From assembly GCA_029204225.1 (NCBI GenBank), contig CM055113.1:11494234-11558233 (forward strand): a DNA stretch of 64,000 nucleotides, written 5' to 3'. Below are positions 32,946 to 44,230 of this stretch, one piece after another. Under the pieces are notes generated by a model that saw only the letters and a list, made by a program, of their open reading frames with translations, ran no database searches and was not told the DNA's origin. Origin of the DNA: Diphasiastrum complanatum (lineage: Eukaryota; Streptophyta; Lycopodiopsida; Lycopodiales; Lycopodiaceae). Position 1 is the first letter of the stretch. Each line of letters begins with the position of its first letter. The position numbers were made by a program, and so were the translations under genes.

Positions 32946-33829
32946 GAACGTAGTATTGTTCGAGCTTTGCCAAATCATTTGGAAGTGCATTATGTAGTCG
33001 AGCAATGTCGCAACCAAAATTTGGATGTTCATTGGAGGAAATGTCTGCAAGAAAAAAGGCTTCTCATTGAACAAGCCAAGTTATATGCCAAAAATGTTGA
33101 TTCAAGTTGGTGGGAAGAATTCTTTGAAGACCAGGAGTCCATACTCATGGATGTAACAGCTGATCGTACTACTTTAGAGATGCCATTTTCTTGGCTCTCA
33201 AAGAGTAATGCAACGACTAATGAGGTTTCTACTATTCATGAGGATATTCAACAAAAAATCTATGTTCCTTCCAGAGAGATGTATTTGGGAACTCACAAAT
33301 CTCATCAAAGACAAGAAGAACTTGCTAGCTTTTGGAAGGGAAATGTGCAAGAAATCAAGGTGGGTACAATGGCTGCCATACGTGCAGATGATGATCCCCT
33401 TGGCCCCTTTTGGTTATGCAAGGTTGTTGATTTGTCAAAGTCCGAGAATGGAGAGATTGTATCTACTAAAGTACATTGGTATCGAACAAAGCATCATGAT
33501 GCATACACAGAAAAGTATGTTCCTAAAATGATTGGCAACTCAAATGGTAAAAGAATCGCCCCGCAATAAAAAATTGGCCCCGCTTAAGTGACCTTGTCCT
33601 TGAGGAAGTTGACATTATTGTTTATGATTTTGAATTAACGAATTCAGGTTGACTTTAAAAAACAATGCAGAAAATCATTCGTCAAAGATAATGTTTTGAT
33701 TGACAACAATGAGGAGGATGGATCTTCCACTTTTTCACCTTCTAATGATGAAATTGATGATGTTGAATCTGGAGGTGTGGACATCGATGAGGATATAAGT
33801 TTTGATACTAGATCCAAAAGAATCTAAAT
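32946..33829 (+). pseudogene. Unidentified protein-coding remnant, SH3/BAH-like region
   Basis: One frame runs to 33569: RALPNHLEVHYVVEQCRNQN, a Trp-rich stretch (SSWWEEFFEDQESI) and a segment with GTMAAIRADDDPLGPFWLCK then VHWYRTKHHDAYTEKYVPK, which looks like a beta-barrel reader fold (inference). The reading appears to continue after a shift (WPRLSDLVLEEVDIIVYDFE, about 33570-33645), then another (KKQCRKSFVKDNVLID), ending in an acidic tail at 33829. No transposase or reverse-transcriptase motif. The 5' start is unclear; TTTATTTATTCAAG at 32945 could be a splice acceptor. It could be a host gene fragment or an unclassified transposon protein. Confidence 0.5.
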
Positions 33830-33855
33830 TTTGTATTACAATCTACAAAAATTTG

Positions 33856-33861
33856 AATAAA
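33856..33861 (+). terminator. Candidate poly(A) signal
   Basis: AATAAA 27 bp after the last stop of the unidentified coding remnant, in AT-rich sequence. Confidence 0.4.
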
Positions 33862-33879
33862 TTATATTACTTGGGCCCT

Positions 33880-34169
33880 TTCTAATTTTTGTGTATTGTA
33901 ACTTTTAGGAAAATTGTTGAATATTTCAATTTTTTACATATTCTAAAATTTTGTTGCAAATTTGTAAAAAAAATTGATGTGTTTTTTATGTACTTTTAGT
34001 AATGGCTATGCTACTGTAGGACATTCTTTTTCAAAATGTGCCAAAAAGTGCAATTACTCAATGTGATTCTAGGAATATTCTTTATAGTTCTCATTTCCGC
34101 GAAATATTTGATACACAACAATGTTTAGATCCGAATTTTCGCATAGTATGTTAACATGGTATTGGAGCC
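33880..34169 (+). repeat. Possible LTR end and primer site
   Basis: Sequence ending GTTAACA at 34155 is followed by TGGTATTGGAGCCA (34156-34169), a near match to the usual primer site. A leader-like A-rich stretch follows to about 34460. No LTR partner and no gag were identified. Confidence 0.4.
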
Positions 34170-34885
34170 ATTAGGCTGCACGATCGTAGCTTTTGGAGGA
34201 GCGAATCCATCGACAATAACATCAAAATTGAGCAATGGTAAGGACACCGTACATGGTACATGATGGGAATCTAGGGTGATCGCTGAAGCAAAGCCCTTTG
34301 ATTTAGTGCAGTACAAAGCCAATCTGTAAAATCAAAGTCAAAATTTTATTACAACCAAAAAGCTATGAGGCAGCCGATGGAAAAAAACAAAAAAAGTGCT
34401 CATAATGGAAGCAATTCTCAACAAATTGATGAGCGATTTGTTGCTGAAAGGAGCTAACAAGGGTGGTTGGACAACCAGACCAGTCACAACAATCTAATAC
34501 GGAACATTAAAATGTGTGCTGAATCGATATCTCAAGTTAAAAAAAATACAAAAATCACCTTTGCATCTATCATCTCCAGATTCTTGTATGTCGTTGCATT
34601 TGACATAGGAAAGTATAAGTTTTTTTTGCAGCCTTGTGCGTGTGCGTGATTGAATTCATTGTTATGCACACTGAGCTGCATATGTCGTCGTTATTTACAT
34701 ATAATGACAAAACATATAAACTCCAATGTCCACTACAATAACAAATTGGCAAGGGAGTCTGTATAAAGTCCTCACAACAAGATTCTAGTCTAAGCATACC
34801 ATACAAAGCAACTACACATGGGAACCGGTGGAGGTTAAACCAACCAAACCAAACCTAGATCGTACGGATCTAGCCCCCAAGCTAT
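34170..34885. other. No gene recognised
   Basis: AT-rich sequence with A-runs and short open frames without motifs. Confidence 0.5.
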
Positions 34886-35100
34886 GGATCAGAGTCATGG
34901 AAAGAGGAGTCACACCAGCAATATGTAGCTACTCATCACAAATCAAGCATACACTAGTGAGAGCCCAGCAGGTATACTAATACCCTCCAAGGCCCATGCA
35001 CCACTAGTAGTGCATTCTGACACCTCACTGGACAACTCTGCAGCCTATCTGGGCCACATCATCCAGTTCCCTAATGACTCACTGATAGATCCATACCAAA
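34886..35100 (-). repeat. J-family LTR fragment, inverted
   Basis: Reverse complement of 31746-31944, including GTGCATGGGCCTTGGAGGGTAT and the tail up to CATGACTCTGAT. Differences are mainly scattered single bases and a small insertion near 35030. The two inverted copies enclose about 2.9 kb. Confidence 0.75.
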
Positions 35101-35109
35101 ATAGCAACA

Positions 35110-35470
35110 CTTAGCTCTCTTGCATTAAGGATGGAAAGCACATACAATGAGCTTCCTTATATAGAAGCTTGTGGCGTTTCCTTTCCACATTTGCTTATGA
35201 GACAAGACATTTCAAGTATCAAAATGCAATGCAAGTTTTTTTTTGGAAACTTGACTTTGACTTTTGCTTAACTTAATAAGTCTAAGTTTAAACCATGAGA
35301 TTTGCAAAATTGCTTTCTTGCCCCCTAGACGCAGAATGCCAAACTGGGGCCTGACATAACTAACTAGTGTCGAGCTCTTCAAGATGGGCTTATACACGGA
35401 GGATGCCATACTCGGGCCATTGATTTTACAAAAATGATTATTTACAAAGGCTTTTGCCCCCGGCTAATAG
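35110..35470 (-). repeat. Gypsy 3' region and LTR start, minus strand
   Basis: The minus strand has the conserved 3' motif (35408-35389), a weaker second copy (TGGCATTCTGCGTCTAGG, 35345-35328), a purine tract AGGGGGCAAG, then AT-rich sequence with TATATAAGGAAGC (about 35164-35152), fitting an LTR promoter. No coding part is attached. Confidence 0.4.
35389..35408 (-). other. Conserved 3' motif, copy 3
   Basis: The minus strand reads TGGCATCCTCCGTGTATAAG. It shares 17 or more of 20 positions with each of the other two copies. Confidence 0.6.
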
Positions 35471-35475
35471 CTTTG

Positions 35476-35555
35476 ATAGGGAATTCCAATGACGTAAGTC
35501 AACAAGAGGATGAGCATGAAAACCTATTGAACAAGGATGATCTACAAATGTTCAA
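35476..35555 (+). repeat. Direct repeat, copy 1
   Basis: Contains AATTCCAATGACGTAAGTCA and AACCTATTGAACAAGGATGA. It matches 37376-37452 with few changes. The copies lie 1.9 kb apart. Their neighbours differ, apart from a Copia trace after the second copy. Confidence 0.75.
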
Positions 35556-36630
35556 GCATCAATGTGAATCATTTGACAAATGAAGTGCCAAGAAACTAGA
35601 ATGAAGAATGAAAAAGAGTATGATAGGAAGGACATAAATACATCACTCATGTCTATGTCTCGAAATTCATTCAATGCTTCTTGCTCTTTAGAAACCTTTA
35701 CTTCCAAATTTGACAAAAATTTTGGCGATAGCTAGCTAGTGGGTTTATCTAACAATGAAACAAATCGAGGAATGTTTTATTTTAAGGTGTAGCACACTTT
35801 TGTCACCTTCTATAGTATGCTAGTTATGCTTGACAACACTAGATTTAGCATTTTTTTGAAGCTCTGGAAGCTGTTCAAAGCCGAATCTGGTGTTGGTAAG
35901 GCCTGCAACAAAAAGAATCCCTATTAATCGCGCGACTACCCAAAGGCTTGCTTATGGGATAAATAAAGTCACACACCAAAGCCTACGTAATTTGTGTGTG
36001 TGCGTGCACTTGCAATGTACTTTGAGCCTTGAAGGACATTATATGGAGATCCATTGCTATAGTAATAAATATTCCCAAAACATGATTCGCCAAAATCATG
36101 ATGACCCATTGGTTGTGATGGTCGTGCTCGCCTCTTCTAGGGCCTCGAGTGTTCTTTTTTGGTCCATACTTGAACAAGAGCTCATTCCCTTTCATTGCAC
36201 TTTGCGCCTCTAGTGTTCTCTTTCATGCGCTCCATTTTCTCTCCATAGAGGCTCCTTTCTTGAGTGATTTCTTAATCATATTCTCATAGCAGGAAGCTTG
36301 TGCACAAGGCTAACTACAAGATGATGCAAGCTCACATGCTTTAAAATACTACAATTTTTTTTTTCTAATCTTTTATGAGATCACTTATGTTAGTTCTTAC
36401 ATGTATTCTTTTCTTAGCCCATGAATTTAGCAAATAGATTTTCTAGTTTACAATTTATGCTATTCAGCTGTCAATGTATTTTCTAATTATCATTGATATT
36501 TTACTTCGGTGATATTTTTAGTACTTGACTTGCGCTTTTATCAAAAAAAAAAAAATTCAATTTCTAAGGTGGTTGTCAATACTGTGCTAAGTTCTTCAAA
36601 TTCTCTAGATCAAGTATGTTGCTATTAGCA
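35556..36630. other. No gene recognised
   Basis: Two short overlapping frames near 35890-36213 lie on opposite strands and lack motifs. A run of 13 A occurs near 36543. Nothing else stands out. Confidence 0.5.
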
Positions 36631-36633
36631 ATG

Positions 36634-37375
<742 letters not shown>

Positions 37376-37452
37376 TAGGTAGTTCCAATGACGAAAGTCA
37401 ACAAGAGGATGAGGACGAAAACCTATTGAAAAAGGATGATCAATAGATGTTG
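37376..37452 (+). repeat. Direct repeat, copy 2
   Basis: Match to 35476-35555. Followed at about 37470-37530 by a short Copia GAG-pre-integrase trace (YACVIANQV-like after a shift) related to A, FE and N, so the repeat may have come with a Copia fragment. Confidence 0.7.
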
Positions 37453-37530
37453 CAAGAGCATCGGTTGGAAAAGGTGAAAGACAAGGGAAGTTGTTCGAAC
37501 TATATGCTTGTGTTATTGCTAACCAAGTTT

Positions 37531-39221
37531 AGCATGCATGAGCAGTTTCTAATATGGGCGAAGCATACTTGGAGAAGCAAGTAAGCTTCATGGTGTGGTA
37601 CACTTTAGAACATTCTAAACTAAGGTTCAGAAATATTGTATTTCAGACAAGGATCATTCTAAATGAAGTCGGAACTACTTGTGGTTTGTTGACACAATTA
37701 CTCTAAATAGAGCTACTATTCAAACACATATAATATACATTTATGATAAATAGAATTCAGAAGTAAATGCATTCATGTAGTAAACTAAAACAACAAAATT
37801 GATAAAATCAGAACATGAATAATAGTGTTTGAGGTGTCAATGACCACCATGTACTAAATTAAAATAAGCATCTGGTTTGATGCATTCAGATAGAAACTGA
37901 AATTGAAATACAACATTAACCAAGAAACTTATGACAACAATCTGCAAAACAATCAATGATGGAGGGTGGTCAACTTCTTCTGGTGGTAGAGCTTCGAGTA
38001 GATATAAGTTTTGGAGCTCTCGTTGCTAGTCTTTTGTCGACACTCCGTAATCGCAACGTCGTGATTCTGCATTTGGATATTCCCATGTGATTTGTGATTC
38101 TGCATTTGGATATTCCCATACGATTTATGACAACTAGAAATCCATTAGAAGGAGTCTAATAACACTCCCACATCCACACGGACATCAATTAACTTTGTGC
38201 TTACCATCATCTCATGAAGTTCCAAAGTAACAAAGGAGAATGCCACTACAAGAGGGCAACATCGATCACCTCCCATCGCCCCATGATCTATATCATTGTG
38301 AATTTTCTACACTTACCAGCAACCATCAAGGGAAGGCTCAGAACACATTTTATTCTTTTAGGGGCTCTTTTATTTCAACTACAACTTTGACATCACAAAG
38401 TAGAATTTGTAAGGTGTGAAGTTAACTTTGAAACTTTAAAAGCCCAAAACAAAGTTTATATATTATGAAGTTAACTTTGCAAAACTTACTTTAACAAACT
38501 TTGGTAGACTTTAAACTTTGCAAGTTTCCAAACATTTATTCATACCCCCATTTTCTAATATTTTGAAAAGCCTTGGTAGGAAGAAGGTGATATACAAAAC
38601 TATAGAGCACCATTTTCAAGATCAGACCATGTAGGCAGACTAATTTCACTGTTCTGATTCCATTTAGGCACCTTGCGAGAGTTGATAAGTTGATCTTGAT
38701 GCTCTGCGAGGGTTCTGAAAATTTTACTTCTGGAAACTCTTGCATACACTAAAAAATGATGACTCCTACATCAGGAACTCTCACAGAGATTTTCATGGAT
38801 GCATCTAGGGCAGATCTGGTGACTGTCCAATTTTCAAGAGCTATCTCCCAGGGGATCTGAAAAAATCATGAAAAAAGTGCTCCTTCAGAGTGTTTTTTTG
38901 ACAGGATCTCGAGATTTTCTGATTTTTAACTTTTGTAAATTGGGAATCAGCTTTATCCAGGCTTGATCTGACTGTTAGTAGTGCTCTGAAAGTTTTGATG
39001 GATTTTTGGTAGTAGATCCCTCAGTCAATCTGATGATCTGCTTCCTTTTTTACCCTATCAGGATTTTGATCTCCTTGGATTCTGATGGATTTTCCCGATC
39101 CTGCCAGATCTGGCTGAATCTTGATGGATTTAGCTTGATTTGGCTTGATCTCCTTAGATCTAGCAGTAATGGCTGAGCATATTATCTTTTTGTAACGTGC
39201 CACCCCCAATCTGGATCTGTC
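37531..39221. other. No gene recognised; possible small inverted-repeat element
   Basis: 38355-38552 contains GAAGTTAACTTTG twice, AAACTTTG-type words on both strands, and ends that start GGGGCTCTTTTATTTC and finish near TTCATACCCCC. This could be a MITE-like element but the terminal match is poor. 38750-39220 is the untranslated 3' side of Gypsy K, rich in GATCTG and GATTTTG words. Confidence 0.35.
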
Positions 39222-40328
39222 TTACTATGGTGGCCAGTACTTGTGCAATCGGCTACCATTGATGGGTGTGTCAAAGGGCGTCCCATCAAGCTGTTCTAAG
39301 TTCATGGCCCCATGATTAAGAATTTCCTTGATCCTATAAGGACCTTCGCCCGTGAATTTTAACTTCCCCTTGATCGCCTTGGTTTTATACATCCGGACTG
39401 GATCTCCTGAACGAAGATCCTTCTTTTGTAATCTGCGATCATGCCAAGCCTTGCATGTTTTCTTTTCAGCTGCCAATGCATGCACAACTAGTAAGTATGT
39501 TTCATAGAGTTTATGTAGAGCTTTGTGGCGTAGCTGTAGAGATTTGGACTCATTAAGACGTTGTGCGGTGGCATCCTTAATGAAGGAACAAAAAACTCTA
39601 CTAGCATCACAGCATCCTGACCATATACCAATTGAAAGGGTGTTTGATCAGTGCTCTGTCCTGAATGCCCACAGTGCAGCATGCAACTTGTGTTCCCAAT
39701 CTGATCTGCTAGCTTCAAATGTTTTCGTGAGCACGCTACACAGGATCTTATTGGATGATTCTACTTGCCCATTACCACGAGGATAATAAGACGTACTGGT
39801 TCTGTGAATCACGAAGAATTCCTCCAACAGGACCTTGATGGTCTCGTTGATGAAATGGCTTCCGCGATCACTGACTAGTTCCACCGGACACCCGAAGCGC
39901 ACAATGATAATAAAGGAACTTGGCAGTGGTCCTAGCGTCAGCTACTCGTAATGTCTTGGCTTCGACCCATTTGGTAAGGTAGTCTATAGCTACGATTATG
40001 TATCGAGCTTGGGAACTCCTTGTTGCAGGGTGAATTGGACCAATATAACCCAATCCTCATTTTTCGAACAGTGCTTGGGCTAAGACTGGGTGCAGTAGAT
40101 CATAGTTCAATCTCGTTGGTCTTCTTGCCCTTTGGCACACATCGCACTTTTTCAAGTATTCCTCTGTGTCTTTATGAATCATTGGCCACCAACATCCTGA
40201 TTGCAGGATCTTGCATACTGCAATGTCAAATGCAAAATGACCTCCACCCATGCCTGCTCGACTTGTGCAGAAGCTCCGAGTGCCCACCATGGCCAGTGAT
40301 CATCGTTATGTGGTCCGTCTTGCCTCAG
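39222..40328 (-). pseudogene. Gypsy integrase remnant K
   Basis: Minus strand, in order: zinc-binding region (40290-40057) with WWPMIHKDTEEYLKKCDVCQ; core (40053-39868) with YIIVAIDYLTKWVEAKTL; core end (39902-39648) with VELVSDRGSHFIN and YYPRGNGQVESSNKIL, giving the Asp and Glu of the DDE triad; then a C-terminal part (39485-39225) with KFTGEGPYRIKEILN. Frames shift three times. RT is absent: the upstream side meets Gypsy J at 40329. The sequence looks like the plant Tat/Athila-type clade (family judgement). Confidence 0.8.
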
Positions 40329-42630
40329 GGTCAAACACAGAGAATTGGGATGTCAAAGTCTTGAACTTAGAGCTTCGGATTCAGGATATGTTGAGCCGTT
40401 GGATTTCCATATCATGAATCTGGACCGGACTGATGTGATTTTGGGCTATGAATGATTTTTTGGCAAATCAGACCCTTTAGATAGATTTTAAAATTCATTC
40501 TATGGTATTTAAAGATAAGTTTGATCACACTGTCTCTATTTCTAGAGAGACTGATGTACTTCCATCGCCGAAGTCATTCTTAGGTTTCACTGTGTTTTTT
40601 CGTAGATTTGCTGAGGAGTACTCGAAGATTGCTGCACCTCTCAACAATTTGTTGAAAGGAGTGAAAAGTCGCAAAGGTAGGCCAAGTCCTCCTATTATAT
40701 GGAATGAGAAATTAGATTAGAGTTTTCGCAAACTCAAACTCCTAATCGCCTCAGCTCCAGTTTTGAGAATAGCGGATCCAGATATGTCGTTCGTCATTAA
40801 CACTAACGTGAGGGATACGACTATTGGAGTTGTTCTCTTACAGGAGGGTCAGCTCGTTGCCTTTGAGAGTAAGAAACTAACCGATGCTCAAGTCAGGTAC
40901 ACCACTCAGGAAAAAGAGCTTTTTGTTGTGATCCATGCTTTGAAATCATGGAGGCATTACATGTACGGTAATAAATTTGTGGTTAATACGGATCATCAAC
41001 CTTTAAAGTATTTTTGTAATTAGAGTGATTTGCGAGGTCGTAAGGCCAGATGGGCAATATTTCATGCAAGAATTTGACTTTGAAGTGCGGTATATCAGAG
41101 GCTCATCTAATCAGGTGATTGATACACTTAGTCGAATTGGTGAAGTGAACGAACTTTCTTTCACTGAGATTAGTATGGACTTTTATCTCTCCCTGAGAGG
41201 ACTTTATGTGAAAGACCCACATTTTGGACCAATCTGGAATAGGGCTCTAGCAGTTTCATCAAGCGGGACTAATGATCATGGTGATCAGTCTGGAGGGAAG
41301 GATATAAAGGGTACTGATGACTTCTCTATCTGTAATGGACTCTTGTTCAGAAAAGGGAAGGTTTGTGTGCGTGATGTGGATGTTGTTAAGAATAAAATTC
41401 TTTATGAATGTCATGACTCACCATGCGCAGTACATCCCGGCATACATCGTACATTGGATCTAGTACAAAGGGATTTTTATTGGCCAAAACTCAAGCCCTT
41501 TGTAGAATCTTATGTGGTCATGTGTGACCAATGCCAATTGAATAAAGCTGAACGCCATAAGGCAGGCGGTTTGTTGCCTCCACTTGATATCCATGATAAG
41601 AGATGGGATAGTATTTCCATGGATTTTGTGGTTGGGTTACCGTGGACGAATAAACAACATGATGCAATTTGGGTTGTGGTCAACCGTCTTACCAAATTGG
41701 CTACGTTTATTCTGATACAGACCGTCGCGAAGGCTTTTGATTCAGCTCAAATATTTGTAGAGCATCTGTTTAGGCTTTACGGATTACCAAGTGATATTGT
41801 AAGCAATCGCGATCCGAAGTTCACCGGTCACTTTTGGTCGACCGTATTTGCTAAACGACACTGAGCTTGGGTTCTTCTGATCATCTTGAGACGGATGGAC
41901 AGACGGAAAGAAAAAATCAGATGCTGGAACAAATGCTTCAGGCATATGTTTCCAGACGACAATTTGATTGGGAAAAGTACCTTCCATTGATCGAGTTTGC
42001 CTATAATAGTAGTAAGCATTCGGCTACCGGTTATAGCTCGTTTATGCTTATGTATGGTTTTGAGCCTAGGTCACCCATTGCAGTTGAGACTCGGTCGATC
42101 AAGTTTCAGAAAGTAGCGGATTTCCTACATGAAATGTAAGAAATTCTACGGATTGCACATGAAAATGTCCAGAGTGCCCAAAATAGGGATAGACATTATG
42201 CAAATCTGAAAAGATCGCCGAGAGACTTCCAAGTGGGAGATTGGGTATATTTGAGAATCCTGAAGGATTCAAGTGTAATGCATACCGGCAAGCATTATAA
42301 GTTGTCCCCTAGATATAGAGGACCGTTTAAGATCTCGAAAAAGATCGGATCCTTAGCTTACCAATTGGAACTCCCGGATGGATTGCAAGTGCATCCCGTA
42401 TTTCACGTTAGTCGTCTCAAAAAGAGCCTACGTGAAGGAGAGCATCTTGGATCTGGAGATCAGTTGGACATGTTGGATGAATCACTGGGTGTATCTCGTC
42501 TTGAACCCAAAAAGATCTTGGATACAAGAACTAAACGATTCAGAATCGTATAGTTACCGAGCATCTGGTTCGATGGAGGGGATGTACAAACGATGACGAT
42601 TCCTGGGAACAGGAATGAAGCTTAAGGAGG
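40329..42630 (+). pseudogene. Chromodomain-type Gypsy J pol (protease end, RNase H, integrase)
   Basis: 40340-40480 gives the protease end (LDFHIMNLDRTDVILGYE). The RT palm is deleted: at about 40570 the sequence jumps to the thumb (FLGFTVFFRRFAEEYSKIAA). RNase H (40763-41023) has DTTIGVVLLQEG and VVNTDHQPLKYF. Integrase follows with HPGIHRTLDL, CDQC, ISMDFVVGLP, NRDPKFTGHFW and, after a shift at 41866, HLETDGQTERKN. The C-terminal part has FQVGDWVYLRI, YRGPFKI and HPVFHVSRLKKS. At 42549-42600 another frame reads TEHLVRWRG then DDSWEQE, a chromodomain end. Stops at 40720, 41023 and 42137. Confidence 0.85.
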
Positions 42631-42670
42631 AACTTTCCCAGTTTTAAGTTCTGAGGACAAAACTTGAATA

Positions 42671-42682
42671 AGGGGAGAAGAA
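42671..42682 (+). other. Polypurine tract of J
   Basis: AGGGGAGAAGAA directly before TGTCATGCCC. Confidence 0.75.
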
Positions 42683-42827
42683 TGTCATGCCCATGATTGG
42701 TCTTGTGTAGCGTGTCCACGCTAGGGACCGGTAGACCAACAACCCATAAGTTAATTGTGACTATAAGGGAATTGGGTCCCTTATGTGTACATGGTCATAA
42801 TTAATGGTTGTAGGCCTAAACACATGG
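42683..42827 (+). repeat. 3' LTR of J, truncated
   Basis: Matches 31591-31735 closely up to AAACACATGG, then changes to unrelated sequence. Only the first 145 bp remain. Confidence 0.85.
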
Positions 42828-43600
42828 AACTGTGTCTAGCTCCAGAAAGTGTGTCCTATAATAGTCGGGTTTGACCCTGAGCTGTCCCTGCCATGTCCGG
42901 CTCAGGTATGCTCTATAGAGAAAGCGTCTGATATACTCATGGGTGCCCGATGGAAGGTCTGTGATAGAAATCCCAAGTGTATCAAGTATCCGGGAGGCCT
43001 GAGAGAACCATGATAGTCGATGCCCCTGATCGTCAATTCTTGCCAGTGGGTGATGTCGAGGGGAACCTGTGGGAATAGACTTAACACCAAACGGACATAC
43101 TAGAAGCCTAAATCCTCCGTTCAAAGTTCGGCCCAAAAATGGGCTTCGACGAGAATTGTGCCATCAGGTCCCAATACTGGTCAAAATCGCCCAGATTTCT
43201 GGACCGGTGGTGGCCCTAGGTTCATGAACCAATATGGACCTAATGGATTCAGTCATGTCCTCAGTATGACCTTTCATCCTAGGGAGAACACTTTAAGAGC
43301 AATGGAAATAGTTTGGCAATTTTCCATCAAACGGTCCATTTTTTCCAAACGTTATTGGTGTCTCGTACAGTCTATTTTGACCAATGGGCGACGTCAAGGA
43401 GAACCTGTGGGAATAGAAAAGACGTCAAACGAACATACAAGTACCCCCGCAACCTCCGTTCAAAGTTTGACTTGGAAAAAGGCTTCGGAGACAATTGGTG
43501 TTTGGTCTCAAAACGGGTCGAAATTGTTTGGATTTGTAGATGAAGGGTGGTCCTAGATTTGTGAATCCGATATAGACATGATGGATCCATTCATGCCCAA
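42828..43600. repeat. Repeat with 338-bp spacing, two copies
   Basis: GAACCTGTGGGAATAGA occurs at 43063 and 43401, and similarity extends over about 225 bp on each (43035-43255 and 43375-43595), with CCTCCGTTCAAAGTT and GGTGGTCCTAG-type words in both. The second copy runs into Copia sequence at about 43600. This is the layout of a diverged tandem satellite. No coding sequence. Confidence 0.6.
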
Positions 43601-44001
43601 TTCTAACATCAACAAATTTATTTATAAGCTCCTGGAAACATATAACATGTTAGATGCAGAGGCAACTAACACACCTGCTAAATTAAATTGTAAGTTGTCA
43701 CATGCCTTGGATGAACCAAAAAGTTGATGCTACTTTGTACATGAATTTTGTAGGAAGTTTTATTTGTGCAACCATTACTAGACCTAATGTATCACACATT
43801 GTGGGAGTAGCTAGTCAATTTATGCAAGATCCTAGAGAGATTCATTGGAAGGTTGCTAAGAGGATGTTGCGATATCTAAAGGGCACTTACAACTTTGGGC
43901 TCGAATATAATGACGTGAAGGAACTTATTCTAAAAGGATGGTGTGATGTTGACTGGGCTTTGGATACAAAAACTTGGAAGTCCATCTCGAGCTATGGATA
44001 G
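43600..44001 (+). pseudogene. Copia RT end and RNase H fragment M
   Basis: The frame from 43702 reads VDATLYMNFVGSFICATITR, VASQFMQDPREIHWKVAKRM and WCDVDWALDTKTWKS, the segment spanning the end of RT into RNase H. It stops at 43999. No LTR or upstream part adjoins it; the following 200 bp (to 44230) contain an A-run (44099-44116) and no gene. Confidence 0.8.
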
Positions 44002-44230
44002 TTCACAGTTCCATATAACATGCTTCGCAATAGCTTTGCCCAAATCTCTAATAAGAATTAGCCCAAGCATTTCCATGACCATTGTCTTAGTAAAATTATA
44101 AAAAAAAAAAAAAAAACTCCACCATAGATGTGACTTAACAAGCATGCTGGGAGCAACAACGTCTTCGTTTGATTCGCTGTCAAATAGTGGGTCGACAATG
44201 GACACGCTTGAGCCTAAAGCTCGGATAGTC

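Noticed and set aside
32886-33569. Integrase or chromodomain identity for the unknown protein
   Set aside because: No HHCC, DDE or chromodomain residues; similarity to a barrel reader fold is only by appearance.
38355-38552. MITE-like element with GGGGCTC and TACCCCC ends
   Set aside because: Terminal repeats match poorly and no target duplication was found; kept only as a remark.
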